Assembly: GCA_000309945.1 (NCBI GenBank)
Contig: CM001633.1
Location: forward strand, 1,572,723-1,636,722
Direction: 5' to 3'
DNA length: 64,000 bases
Source of the DNA: Leptolyngbyaceae cyanobacterium JSC-12
GTDB taxonomy: Bacteria; Cyanobacteriota; Cyanobacteriia; Leptolyngbyales; Leptolyngbyaceae
Shown here: positions 36,278 to 45,269 of the stretch, piece by piece
How positions within the stretch are numbered: position 1 is the first letter of the stretch
Layout of the letters: each line of letters begins with the position of its first letter
Position numbers and translations under genes: made by a program
Notes under the pieces: generated by a model
Seen by the model: only the letters and a program-made list of their open reading frames with translations
The model's database searches: none
What the model was told of the DNA's origin: nothing

Positions 36278-37459
36278 ATGCGAACGATCGCCGACATCAA
36301 TGACAAAATCAGACGCAAATCCGTTGTGGTTTGGACTGTAGAACAAGCCAAAGCACGAATTGCGGAAATTGGAGTGACACAGGCTGCCAAAGAAGTGGAC
36401 GTAATTACTACAGGCACCTTTGAGCCGATGGAATCATCTGGTGCAATTATTAACCTGGGACATACCGATCCACCAATTAAGATTCGTCAATGCTGGATCG
36501 ATGGAGTCCCTGCTTATTCAGGCTTTGGTGCAGTTGATCTGTATCTGGGTGCTGCTCATGCTGGTGAGTCAACCGAAGGCGAAGAAATGCGAGAACGAGG
36601 TGGCGGACATGTGATTGCTGAACTGGTTGCGGGTAAAACCGTTCACCTTCGAGCTTTAGGGCAAGTTACAGATTGTTATCCTCGTGCTTCCTTTGAAACA
36701 ACCATCACCAAAGACACTATCAATCAGTTTTATTTGTTCAATCCACGTAATCTATACCAAAATTTTATTGTTGGGGTAAATGGCGGCGATCGCTCTCTTC
36801 ATACCTACTTGGGACCCCTCCAACCACGCCTTGGAAATGCGGTCTATTCCAACCCAGGCGCGATCGCCCCTCTGCTGAATGACCCTGACTTGCAACTGGT
36901 TGGTGTTGGCACCCGGATTTTTTTAGGAGGCGGAATTGGCTATGTTGCCTGGGAAGGAACTCAACACTTTCCTTTACAAAAACGCCTACCCAACCGTACA
37001 CCTATTGGACCTGCGGCAACGCTTGCACTCATCGGGGATGCTAAACAAATGGATGCTCGGTGGGTACGCGGTTGCTATTTCAAAAGCTACGGTCCCTCCT
37101 TGATGTTAGGAGTTGGCATTCCATTACCTGTGCTTACTGAAGCAGCGATCGCCCATTGTGCTGTTCAAGATCAGGACCTCGTTGCCCCCATCGTTGATTT
37201 TTCGATTCCCAGACGAGTACGCCCTACATTTGGACTGGTAAGCTATGCTCAATTAAAATCTGGACGCATCGTCATCGACGGTAAGCCTGTAAGAGTTGCC
37301 CCTCTTGCCAGCATTTATTTGTCCCGCCAAGTCGCGCTCGAATTGAAGCAATGGATCGAAACTGGAAAGTTTTATCTAACTGAGCCAGTCGCCGCGATTT
37401 CTAGCGATCGTGCCTTTCTACCGCAGAATGTATGGGGTTCTCAGCTCACGATGGATTAA
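36278..37459 (+). CDS. DUF39 family protein (homocysteine biosynthesis, HcyBio)
   Basis: This 393-residue protein belongs to the DUF39/HcyBio family. Members, with a ferredoxin-like partner, convert aspartate semialdehyde and sulfide towards homocysteine in methanogens; the role in cyanobacteria is less certain. Family traits are NLGHTDPPIKIRQCWIDGVP with a Cys near residue 71, and RGGGHVIAELVAGK. There is no C-terminal NIL or 4Fe-4S domain, so any electron donor must be separate. It overlaps the convergent gene at 37456 by four bases. A link to sulfur assimilation (sat is in the same window) is inference. Confidence 0.85.
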   Translation: MRTIADINDKIRRKSVVVWTVEQAKARIAEIGVTQAAKEVDVITTGTFEPMESSGAIINLGHTDPPIKIRQCWIDGVPAYSGFGAVDLYLGAAHAGESTEGEEMRERGGGHVIAELVAGKTVHLRALGQVTDCYPRASFETTITKDTINQFYLFNPRNLYQNFIVGVNGGDRSLHTYLGPLQPRLGNAVYSNPGAIAPLLNDPDLQLVGVGTRIFLGGGIGYVAWEGTQHFPLQKRLPNRTPIGPAATLALIGDAKQMDARWVRGCYFKSYGPSLMLGVGIPLPVLTEAAIAHCAVQDQDLVAPIVDFSIPRRVRPTFGLVSYAQLKSGRIVIDGKPVRVAPLASIYLSRQVALELKQWIETGKFYLTEPVAAISSDRAFLPQNVWGSQLTMD

Positions 37460-38619
37460 TCATCACTTTTGGGAGGCTGTTCAGAACGCTTGATAGGCTT
37501 AGACGCAGGCTCGCGAGACGGGCGGGAACCACCGGGTCTTGCAGTTTTGCCAATCGCAGGCTTTCCTCGTCCAAAAGAAGGCTTTTTGGGACGTGCTTTC
37601 CCTAAGAAATCTTTGCTGCGCTTCTTTGGCGGAGCCAAACCCACGCAGGTTCCATCTATAACCACCAGCGAGTTGTCTTGACGCTGAATGTGAAGATCCC
37701 AGAAATATCCTACTGTTTTGGGGTTTTCCAACTCACCCTGCAAACTCAACTTAAACGCTTTTGCCTTCTGAGAACTCTTACGAGGGGTTTGCTGAATTTT
37801 GACAACAATGTGTTTCTCTTCAGGAGATATGAAAACGATTTCTCCCCGAATTGAAAAGTAATCATCTTTGACGCGAGGGTCGATGAAACTTCCTGCCAGT
37901 GATCCATCCCCAGAGCCATCTTCCTCACCCAGTTCACCCTTCTTCAGGGTTTCCGGCTCCCAAACACCAACAATTTGTAGATGAAGCTCTTTGTCTCCCT
38001 CACGCGTGCGGGGATAAACAACCCACAGATGCTCTTTCTGCAAGTCGATATGATTTTTCACCAGACTCATCACACGACCCAGAAGTACTGCTTTGAGATC
38101 TGAACCATCTGCCGCTTTGAAGTCTCCCCGGGTAAATTCCTCTTCAGATGGAGTATACAATCCACGGACTAAGCCAATCGCTCGGTATTGCTTTGGCTCA
38201 CTAGGCGGTGGAATAGGTTGTTGCCTCAAAGCAGCTTGAGCGGCCTGATCTTCTTGGCTAGAGGCTTGATCTGACACCGAAGCAGTTGAGGCGGTTGAGA
38301 CAGAGACAATTTCCAACTTAGGCGAGATCGGCTTTGCCACCCCATCGGGTGTGCTTACAGACTGCGTTGTTGAAGCAGTTGAGTTGGGTTTACTGGTAGG
38401 CGGAGAAACTGGAGGCTGAGGACGGACAGGCCGCATCGGTGGCTTCCGAAGAACTGGAGTATCCACCTTAGACACAGTAGAGTCAGACGGATGGTCTAAA
38501 CCAGCCGCAGAAGTCCTGGTCTCCTCTTGAGAATCAGGCTTTATCACTTCCTCCGCTTGATTGGCTTCAGTAGAGGAGGGACTTGAGGATTGGGGGGACA
38601 AATCGGGCGAGGAACTCAT
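37456..38619 (-). CDS. Pro/Ser-rich conserved cyanobacterial protein with basic tail
   Basis: In this 387-residue protein, residues 1-140 are low-complexity (Ser, Pro, Thr, Glu). A folded domain follows (about 145-325, starting YRAIGLVRGLYTPSEEEFTR, with HLQIVGVWEP and YFSIRGEIVFISPEEKHIVV). The last 60 residues are a Lys/Arg/Gly/Pro-rich basic tail (KRSKDFLGKARPKKPSFGRG). The domain is beta-rich and could be OB-like, and the tail suggests nucleic-acid binding; both are inference. It converges on the DUF39 gene with a 4-base overlap. Confidence 0.75.
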   Translation of the reverse strand: MSSSPDLSPQSSSPSSTEANQAEEVIKPDSQEETRTSAAGLDHPSDSTVSKVDTPVLRKPPMRPVRPQPPVSPPTSKPNSTASTTQSVSTPDGVAKPISPKLEIVSVSTASTASVSDQASSQEDQAAQAALRQQPIPPPSEPKQYRAIGLVRGLYTPSEEEFTRGDFKAADGSDLKAVLLGRVMSLVKNHIDLQKEHLWVVYPRTREGDKELHLQIVGVWEPETLKKGELGEEDGSGDGSLAGSFIDPRVKDDYFSIRGEIVFISPEEKHIVVKIQQTPRKSSQKAKAFKLSLQGELENPKTVGYFWDLHIQRQDNSLVVIDGTCVGLAPPKKRSKDFLGKARPKKPSFGRGKPAIGKTARPGGSRPSREPASKPIKRSEQPPKSDD

Positions 38620-39084
38620 AGGCGCTAGTTGGAGGCTGGATGCGAGAAGGCTTCGGTCAGGTTATTTTACTGTCTGCGATAGGGTTCAAACGAATCAGAA
38701 AATTTTGTGCAAATTTCACACAGAAAAAATCTTGAGTGATCTCAATTTCTCAATTTTCTGATGAGTTTGGCAGGATGAAAGCTCAACAACAGCTTTCAAC
38801 TCATTACGTGCGGTTTCAGGATTCAACCTAAAGCATAGAAGCCATTGCAACGCACTTCAATGAAAATTGCGGCAACGTCATGCACGTAGTAGAGATTTCA
38901 TTCTTAACACTTGAAGCCTCAGGCAGCAAGATCGTATCAACCATCATATCCAAAAGCTAACAACAAGCTCGTGATGAGGCGATCGCAAAAGCAGTAATTA
39001 TTTCAAAATGTTCAACAATTACTGAACGGAAAATATTAAATTATGTTACATTAGCAGGTAAGAAGGGAGCCCTAAATGAAGTGA
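38620..39084. other. Intergenic region upstream of the regulator-exporter operon
   Basis: No gene was found. The last 80 bases are AT-rich (AATATTAAATTATGTTACATT) and contain a short inverted repeat at 39010-39027. They probably hold the promoter of the 39-43 kb operon. AGAAGGGAG at 39062-39069 is the ribosome-binding site for an ATG at 39076 discussed under the regulator gene. Confidence 0.45.
39010..39027 (+). promoter_or_regulatory. Candidate operator (inverted repeat) before the GbsR-type regulator
   Basis: GTTCA and TGAAC are separated by eight bases about 50 bases before the ribosome-binding site of the regulator gene. The symmetry and position fit autoregulation by a MarR/GbsR-type dimer, but arms of five bases are short and could arise by chance. 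Confidence 0.3.
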
Positions 39085-39663
39085 GTGTTGGTAGAAAACG
39101 TGATTAATAGCAATCCCAGTCAACGTCAACAGCAAGAAGCCGAACAAAAACAGTTTGTGGAGGAAGTTGGGCTTTTGTTCGAAACCATTGGGTTTCCTCG
39201 AATGGCGGGTCGCGTTTTTGGCTGGTTATTGATTTCCAACCCTCCCTATCAATCGCCCAGTGAACTTGCTGACATTTTGCAAGCAAGCAAAGGCTCAATC
39301 AGCACCATGACTCGTTTGCTCGAGCAAATTGGCTTAATTGAACGAGTTAGCCTACCTGGGCAGCGCCGTGACTACTTCCGCATCAAGCTTAATGCCTGGT
39401 CAGAAATGTCCAAGCGCCGACTTGCTCAAATCACAGCATTTCGGAAACTGGCTGAACGTGGACTAGACCTAATGAAAGAAGCAACACCTGAACTAAGTGA
39501 ACGCTTACGAGAAATGCATGATATCCATGCCTTCTTTGAGGCTGAACTGCCTCGTATGATTGAGCGCTGGCAAGAGCATCGCACCGTGCAAAACCCTGAT
39601 TCCAGTCAGCTAGGAAAGATCAGTTACTCTGTTCCCTCCCTATCCTCTTCCTCTTCTCCTTGA
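39085..39663 (+). CDS. GbsR/MarR-type transcriptional regulator
   Basis: This winged-helix regulator of about 192 residues has a DNA-binding region SPSELADILQASKGSISTMT (about 57-76) and a wing LPGQRRDYFRIK. A helical dimerisation region and a Ser-rich tail follow. It probably controls the exporter genes that follow on the same strand. The start is unusual. ATG 39076, with AGAAGGGAG ideally spaced before it, is in frame but followed at codon 3 by TGA, immediately before GTG 39085. The gene is therefore annotated from GTG 39085, with TTG 39088 and GTG 39100 as alternatives. Confidence 0.82.
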   Translation: MLVENVINSNPSQRQQQEAEQKQFVEEVGLLFETIGFPRMAGRVFGWLLISNPPYQSPSELADILQASKGSISTMTRLLEQIGLIERVSLPGQRRDYFRIKLNAWSEMSKRRLAQITAFRKLAERGLDLMKEATPELSERLREMHDIHAFFEAELPRMIERWQEHRTVQNPDSSQLGKISYSVPSLSSSSSP

Positions 39664-39708
39664 GCAGTCTTTTTGCCCCGTCTAACCCTCTTTATCCCTT
39701 AAAAATCT

Positions 39709-41058
39709 ATGCAACTTCCCATCCTTGACAAGGTTACCCAAAAATCAAATCCCTGGCTCCTGGGATTGCTCGCAGCGGGGCTGGTTGGTATTCCTGCGGC
39801 TGCATTTGTTGCAATTCGGGGCAACACTCCACAAGCTAATGTTCAGGACTACACAGTGCCAGTGACTCAGAAAAGTGTCACAGTTCGCATCACGGCGAAT
39901 GGCGAAGTAATTCCGGTACAACGATTGAACCTGAACCCTAAAACAGCAGGTCGTCTGGCAGAACTGTATGTAGAACAGGGCGATCGCGTCCAGCAAGGAC
40001 AGATTATTGCCCGGATGGACAGCCGCGAACTGGAAGCTCAGCGACAAAAAGCAGTAGCAGATTTAGCACGGGCAGAAGCCAATTTAGCCTTGCTAAAGGC
40101 AGGCAGTCGCCCGGAAGCAATTGGGCGAGCAGAAGCAGGTGTGAACCAGGCACAGGCGGAGATGGCGGCTGCCCAAACCCGATTAGATCTGGCAACGCAA
40201 CGTGCTCAGCGAAATCAAGTATTGGCAGCAGAAGGGGCGATTAGCCGTGATCGTCTGGATGAAGTCATGAACGAGCAGCGTAGCGCCCAGGCGAATCTAG
40301 AACAGGCAAAAGCTCGTTACAACAGTGCAGTAGAGCAACTGCGGCAGGAGCGCAACGGCTCCCGCAGGGAAGACATTGCGCAAGCTGCTGCTCAGGTAGA
40401 AGCCGCACGGGCAAGCCTACAAGCGATCGAAACCCAGGTAGAAGACACCATTATTCGCGCTCCCTTCGCAGGCATCATTACCCAGAAGAATGCAACAGAA
40501 GGTGATTTTGTCACCCCGACGAGTTTTGCTTCTAGCACATCCTCAGCAACATCAATTGTGACCCTGGCCAATGATTTGGAAATCCTAGCAAAAGTACCCG
40601 AAGTGGATATTGGGCAAATCAAATCGGGGCAGGAAGTAGAAATCAAGGTAGATGCATACCCCGATCAAGTGTTCAAAGGAGTCGTGCGTCTGGTTTCCCC
40701 CGAAGCAAAAGAAGATCCTGCTCAGCGTGGGGTGATTACCTTCGAAGTGCGCGTTCGTATGATCACGGGCAGAGACAAATTGCGCTCTGGCATGACAGCA
40801 GATCTAGCATTTTTGGGACAGCGAGTGGATAACGCTCTCATGGTACCTACGGTGGCGATTATCACCAACAAGGGGCAAACGGGCGTACTTGTCCCTGATC
40901 GCAACAACAAACCCAAATTCCAACCAGTCACCATCGGTCCCAATATTGGCAACGAAACCAAGATTATGGACGGTGTCCAGTCTGGGGATCTGGTTTTTGT
41001 GGAACTGCCCGAAGGACAAAAGCTGGAAAACATTATCAAGGGCATGGAGAAGCAGTAA
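39709..41058 (+). CDS. MacA/HlyD-type periplasmic adaptor subunit
   Basis: This 449-residue membrane-fusion protein has an N-terminal membrane anchor (about 17-36) and a split biotinyl-lipoyl domain: LAELYVEQGDRVQQGQIIAR, then DTIIRAPFAGIITQKNATEG. Between the halves is a long coiled-coil hairpin (about 110-240). It would link an inner-membrane ABC transporter to an outer-membrane channel. It overlaps the next gene by one base and shares an operon with the GbsR-type regulator upstream and the permease and ATPase downstream. Together they form a MacAB-like exporter; the cargo is unknown. Confidence 0.92.
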   Translation: MQLPILDKVTQKSNPWLLGLLAAGLVGIPAAAFVAIRGNTPQANVQDYTVPVTQKSVTVRITANGEVIPVQRLNLNPKTAGRLAELYVEQGDRVQQGQIIARMDSRELEAQRQKAVADLARAEANLALLKAGSRPEAIGRAEAGVNQAQAEMAAAQTRLDLATQRAQRNQVLAAEGAISRDRLDEVMNEQRSAQANLEQAKARYNSAVEQLRQERNGSRREDIAQAAAQVEAARASLQAIETQVEDTIIRAPFAGIITQKNATEGDFVTPTSFASSTSSATSIVTLANDLEILAKVPEVDIGQIKSGQEVEIKVDAYPDQVFKGVVRLVSPEAKEDPAQRGVITFEVRVRMITGRDKLRSGMTADLAFLGQRVDNALMVPTVAIITNKGQTGVLVPDRNNKPKFQPVTIGPNIGNETKIMDGVQSGDLVFVELPEGQKLENIIKGMEKQ

Positions 41059-42275
41059 TGGATCTGTTTGAAAGTACCCGAATGGCAGTCAAAACCCTGA
41101 CTGCGAACAAACTACGCAGTACCCTGACGATGCTTGGCATCATTATTGGGAATGCCTCCGTAATTGCCATGATTGGGATTGGACAAGGAGCTCAAAAGCT
41201 GGCGTCTGAGCAATTTGAGTCACTGGGACCGAATGTGTTATTCGTTTCGCCAGGCAGTCGCCAGATGCGAAACCGCACGTTTGATTTGCCCAGAACTCTT
41301 GTTTGGGATGATGCTAAGGCGATCGCTGCACAGGTTCCTTCCGTAAAAGAAGTGGCTCCTCAGCGTCAAAGTCAACTTCCAATTGTGTATCGCAACCTCA
41401 ATACCAGTTCTCTGGTGGTGGGTACCACGCCCGAATTCCTATCAGTTCGAAGCTTTGACATGGAACGGGGACGGTTTATTAGCAATCAAGATGTGGAGCG
41501 TAACACACAGGTCGCAGCTCTAGGCTCAGACATCGCGACTCGCTTTTTCGGCAATCGTGATCCGATTGGTCAAGAAATCCGAATTCGTGGGATCACCTTT
41601 CGAGTAATTGGGGTGCTGCAGTCAAAAGGTGCCTTTTTGGGAAACAACCAGGATGATGCAGTGTACGTGCCGCTCACGACGCTGGCAAACCGCCTGACTG
41701 GACGGACTTCTCCCTACGGATTAGATCTCACTTTTATCTCGATTTCTGCTAAGGATGAAGCCAGCATCCCCGCCGCCGAATTTCAGGTCACAAACCTGTT
41801 GCGTCTGCGCCATAAAGTTACGACCGAAGATGACTTCACTGTGCAAACTCAGAAGGATGTGCTGCAGATCGTCGGGACAATTACCGGAGGGTTGACGATT
41901 ATGCTTGCAGCGATCGCGGCAATTTCCCTTGTGGTAGGCGGCATTGGGATTATGAACATCATGCTAGTGTCGGTGACTGAACGAACCCAGGAGATTGGGT
42001 TACGTAAAGCGATCGGGGCCTCTCAGCAAGACATCTTAATTCAGTTTATGATTGAAGCCGTTATTCTCTCGGCAGCAGGTGGACTGTTGGGAACAGCGAT
42101 CGGTGTGGGTGGTGTAGTCCTGGTAGGCACGTTGACCCCCCTGCAAGCTGGAGTATCACCCGTTGCGATCGCAATTGCCACAGGTGTTTCTGGCGGTATT
42201 GGTTTGTTCTTTGGTGTGGTTCCTGCACGGCAGGCGGCTAAACTTGACCCCATCGTTGCGCTCCGGAGTGCATAA
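41058..42275 (+). CDS. MacB/FtsX-type ABC transporter permease
   Basis: The 405-residue product has one N-terminal span (KLRSTLTMLGIIIGNASVIA), a large periplasmic MacB_PCD domain (about 50-270) and three C-terminal spans of the FtsX type. The latter include the signature VTERTQEIGLRKAIGASQQD (about 313-332). It works without a fused ATPase; the separate ATPase follows two bases downstream. Such transporters act mechanically on the adaptor and outer channel rather than moving cargo through the bilayer. Confidence 0.93.
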   Translation: MDLFESTRMAVKTLTANKLRSTLTMLGIIIGNASVIAMIGIGQGAQKLASEQFESLGPNVLFVSPGSRQMRNRTFDLPRTLVWDDAKAIAAQVPSVKEVAPQRQSQLPIVYRNLNTSSLVVGTTPEFLSVRSFDMERGRFISNQDVERNTQVAALGSDIATRFFGNRDPIGQEIRIRGITFRVIGVLQSKGAFLGNNQDDAVYVPLTTLANRLTGRTSPYGLDLTFISISAKDEASIPAAEFQVTNLLRLRHKVTTEDDFTVQTQKDVLQIVGTITGGLTIMLAAIAAISLVVGGIGIMNIMLVSVTERTQEIGLRKAIGASQQDILIQFMIEAVILSAAGGLLGTAIGVGGVVLVGTLTPLQAGVSPVAIAIATGVSGGIGLFFGVVPARQAAKLDPIVALRSA

Positions 42276-42277
42276 TT

Positions 42278-43000
42278 ATGCCTTCTACAACCATCGTTCG
42301 GCTTGAAGATATTCACAAAATCTATGGCTCCGGCGAAACCGAAGTGAGAGCACTAGACGGCGTGAATCTGGTGATCGAACAAGGGGAGTTTTGCTCCATT
42401 ATGGGGGCTTCCGGTTCTGGTAAGTCCACCATGATGAACATCATCGGTTGCCTGGATAAGCCCACCTCTGGACGCTATTATCTAGACAACGTAGATGTAT
42501 CGCACCTAGATGACACGACTCTGGCACATGTGCGAAACCGCAAACTGGGTTTTGTATTTCAGCAGTTCCACCTATTGCCCCAGCTCTCGGCAATGGAAAA
42601 TGTTATGCTGCCACTGGTGTATGCCAATATTCCTGAACGCGATCGCCGAGAGCGGGCTGTAGAAGCCCTGACCCGTGTAGGCTTGGCGCATCGTCTACAT
42701 AACAAACCCAATCAGCTTTCGGGAGGGCAACAGCAGCGGGTTGCCATTGCGCGAGCGATTGTTGGTCGTCCCGTGTTACTACTAGCGGATGAGCCAACGG
42801 GAGCATTGGATTCTCGCACAACCGTTGAAATTCTCAACATCTTTGCTGAACTCAACGCTAGCGGCATGACTGTAGTAATGGTAACCCACGAACCCGATGT
42901 TGCCCGTTCCACCCGCCGCATTATTTGGTTTAAAGATGGCAAAGTGATGAATCCCAACCTCACGCCGGACGAAATGAATCATCTGATGGCAGCCGCTTAA
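42278..43000 (+). CDS. MacB/LolD-type ABC transporter ATPase
   Basis: The 240-residue ATPase shows Walker A GASGSGKSTMMNI, Q-loop FVFQQFHLLPQ, signature LSGGQQQRVAIARAI, Walker B LLLADEPTGALDS and the switch His in VTHEPDVA. It powers the permease encoded just upstream and closes the four-gene regulator-adaptor-permease-ATPase unit. The order adaptor-permease-ATPase is typical of cyanobacterial DevBCA-like exporters, to which this set is related. The next gene is convergent, eight bases away. Confidence 0.95.
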   Translation: MPSTTIVRLEDIHKIYGSGETEVRALDGVNLVIEQGEFCSIMGASGSGKSTMMNIIGCLDKPTSGRYYLDNVDVSHLDDTTLAHVRNRKLGFVFQQFHLLPQLSAMENVMLPLVYANIPERDRRERAVEALTRVGLAHRLHNKPNQLSGGQQQRVAIARAIVGRPVLLLADEPTGALDSRTTVEILNIFAELNASGMTVVMVTHEPDVARSTRRIIWFKDGKVMNPNLTPDEMNHLMAAA

Positions 43001-43007
43001 TGAAAAA

Positions 43008-43691
43008 CTAGCGCGCCCATCCGCTACTCTTCCACAGGTAAAAGAAAAGAACCGCTGCGACTAAAGCACCTAAACTCCACTTGATAGCATTCTTCCAGAG
43101 GTTAGAGGTTTGCCCGGAAGCCTCTCCCTGAGCTTGAGTTTGCAACTGAGCTCGAACTGTTTTAATTCGTGCCTGGATTTGAGCTTTCACTGCTTCAGGG
43201 TTATTGGGATCAACTGACACTCCTAAACCACTGAGTTGAGTGGCTAATTGTTTCAACTGTTCAGGGTTGCTACGAGCTAGTTGATCTTCTAATTGCTTCA
43301 ATTGCGTGAGTCGCTGATCCAATTGCTTATTAACTGCTTCTTGAGCTTGCGTATTGACGCTAAAGGTTTGCAGAAAAACAGGCGGAATCATCAGCAAAAA
43401 CACCACTGCTAACACTAGACTCAGCCAGGACAAAATCCGCAGCCAAATTTTTTCAGCATTCTTGCGCCCGTAATATTCTCCAAAAAACACCAATGTAAAC
43501 CCTAGAATAGGCACAACCACCCGTTCTACAAACTGTCCAATTGTTGATAGAACCCAAGTTGGCTGCTCTGTGTTCAATGTCAACAAAATGTGGATAGTAT
43601 CAATCAGCGCGAATACTAGAAACCCATATCCGATCCAGCGAAATCGATACGCTGTCAAATTTTCACTGGCTTCACCGGATGAAATCGCCAT
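43008..43691 (-). CDS. HpsJ-like membrane protein
   Basis: The 227-residue protein has three N-terminal membrane spans (about 18-36, 55-72 and 82-105), then a coiled coil (NKQLDQRLTQLKQLEDQLAR) and a further helical region. A last span near 207-222 precedes the C-terminus SGWAR. The arrangement matches the HpsJ family, first known from the hormogonium polysaccharide locus of filamentous cyanobacteria. It lies on the same strand as, and downstream of, the cyanoexosortase A genes. This ties it to export or anchoring of surface material. The name is by layout and motif memory. Confidence 0.72.
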   Translation of the reverse strand: MAISSGEASENLTAYRFRWIGYGFLVFALIDTIHILLTLNTEQPTWVLSTIGQFVERVVVPILGFTLVFFGEYYGRKNAEKIWLRILSWLSLVLAVVFLLMIPPVFLQTFSVNTQAQEAVNKQLDQRLTQLKQLEDQLARSNPEQLKQLATQLSGLGVSVDPNNPEAVKAQIQARIKTVRAQLQTQAQGEASGQTSNLWKNAIKWSLGALVAAVLFFYLWKSSGWAR

Positions 43692-43732
43692 AACGGTTGG
43701 CTCCTTTTGCGAAATAGTTAAGGGATGTGGGG

Positions 43733-44416
43733 CTATCGAGATGGGGGAAAGTTAGCTTGCCACCATTGATGCCAGGAAAACCAGGCGTCTTCCAAATTTT
43801 TATAGGCTTTTTCCTCTGCCACAAGGGCATCAGACTTAGAGCCTTGCTTGAGTGAAATCGACATTAATGTCCACAAACAACGGTAGTCGATCAGTGACTC
43901 TTGCCCCAATAACCACGGTGCGATGCGGGAAAGTTGCAAATCGCTAGCATAGCGATTTTGGGTAAATTGAGACTCCGTTACCGTACTGCTTCCGCGGGGA
44001 TTAATGCAAGCACTCAGATAGGCATTTCCGTCATGGGTGATTAAGCTGTAATGACCAACTTCCGGTTTGAATTTTACCTTCATGCTGGCGTTGGCTGTCT
44101 TAACGGGGGAATGCACAAATAAGTATCGACTAACATTGCCATCACTTACCATGTAATACTGTTCTGCATTCAGCGTTGTATTCCCTTGTTGAAAGCGATA
44201 GCGTCGTCCGGTTCTCGCCTCGGTGTTGGTGGTAATCGGTTCAGTATTCACCAACTGCCAGCCTGGCAGAGGAACGGTCGCTGACAAGGTGTTTGCTTCT
44301 TGCTTCGCCGTGTCTGGTTTGGGAGAGGTTGTCAATTTTGCTAATGTCAGCAGGGTGCCGCCAAAAGCGATCGCCAGGATAGATAGCCGAATGGGTTGCC
44401 AGCTTGATTTAAGCAT
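43733..44416 (-). CDS. Cyanoexosortase A system-associated protein (EpsI-like)
   Basis: The 227-residue product has an N-terminal membrane anchor (about 8-26) and a periplasmic domain with LPGWQLVNTEPITT and RRYRFQQGNTTLNAEQYYMV. It resembles the EpsI-type partners found beside exosortases. The gene starts at ATG 44416, inside the last eight bases of the cyanoexosortase gene, with AGGG as ribosome-binding site, so the two are translationally coupled. It probably assists the exosortase or the polysaccharide attached to its substrates. Confidence 0.8.
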   Translation of the reverse strand: MLKSSWQPIRLSILAIAFGGTLLTLAKLTTSPKPDTAKQEANTLSATVPLPGWQLVNTEPITTNTEARTGRRYRFQQGNTTLNAEQYYMVSDGNVSRYLFVHSPVKTANASMKVKFKPEVGHYSLITHDGNAYLSACINPRGSSTVTESQFTQNRYASDLQLSRIAPWLLGQESLIDYRCLWTLMSISLKQGSKSDALVAEEKAYKNLEDAWFSWHQWWQANFPPSR

Positions 44417-45269
44417 TTCCCTGCGCTCCTGAATCTGGTTTCTGCCCAGATTTACGCAAGAAGGCAAACCAGCAAAAACTGCCAAAGATTAAAACTGCGA
44501 TCGCTGAAAAAATGAGCGATCCAGTCCCTTCATGCCAGTAGTCAAAAGCATTTTTATCGCCTGCATTGTTCAAAATGGCCATCAATGCCACCCGCGCCGC
44601 ATTCACCACAAAGGCAATCACCACTGCCGCAACTACCGTGAGCACTCGTTGCCAACGAGACCGCAGCGGAAACATTAGGAGAAACAACACAGAAATGCAG
44701 AGTAGCTGCAAAATACTTTGAATTCCTGAACAAGCTCCGTACACTTCTACTCGGCTGGTGGGTAAAACCAAAAATACACCCTGTCGCTGTACGGGAAATC
44801 CTAGATAGGAAAGATTAAATGACGCGGCTATTGCAGTCAGTTCTGACAAATCAATAGCTTGTAGAGTGAGCTGCAGGAGGGGATAGATTGCCAGTAGCCC
44901 AAAAATTGTTAACTCTTTCCAGAATTGCCGCAATCCCTTAAAGCCTGCGGCTAAAAGTCCTAATCCCAAGGTTGCAACAAACGGCAATGCCCAGGCAGAG
45001 GAAACAGAGTCTGGCGAGAACGCGCTTCGCAACAATACCAGTGCCAGGATCAAAAATCCAATTATGCTGGCGACCCATCCACTTTCCAAATTGAAGGTTT
45101 CGTGGTTATCCCAAATCAGGGAGCCGACCGCTAACCAGAACAAAACACTAGTTGCAAAAATATCAGAATTGTCTAACCGACTCAGGAGACTGAGATGAAT
45201 AACAACAATCGCCGCTGCGATCGCTAGCAGCCAAAATTTAGGCTCTTGAAGGGTTTTTGACCAATCCAT
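44409..45269 (-). CDS. crtA: Cyanoexosortase A
   Basis: This 286-residue polytopic membrane protein has about eight spans. The exosortase catalytic residues are visible: Cys in VYGACSGIQSIL (about 179), Arg in VNAARVALMAIL (about 224) and His in DYWHEGTGSLIF (about 244). Exosortases cut a C-terminal PEP-type sorting tail from exported proteins and probably pass them to surface polysaccharide. Type A is restricted to cyanobacteria. No substrate with a PEP-CTERM tail was seen in this window. The coupled downstream gene is its usual partner. Confidence 0.88.
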   Translation of the reverse strand: MDWSKTLQEPKFWLLAIAAAIVVIHLSLLSRLDNSDIFATSVLFWLAVGSLIWDNHETFNLESGWVASIIGFLILALVLLRSAFSPDSVSSAWALPFVATLGLGLLAAGFKGLRQFWKELTIFGLLAIYPLLQLTLQAIDLSELTAIAASFNLSYLGFPVQRQGVFLVLPTSRVEVYGACSGIQSILQLLCISVLFLLMFPLRSRWQRVLTVVAAVVIAFVVNAARVALMAILNNAGDKNAFDYWHEGTGSLIFSAIAVLIFGSFCWFAFLRKSGQKPDSGAQGNA

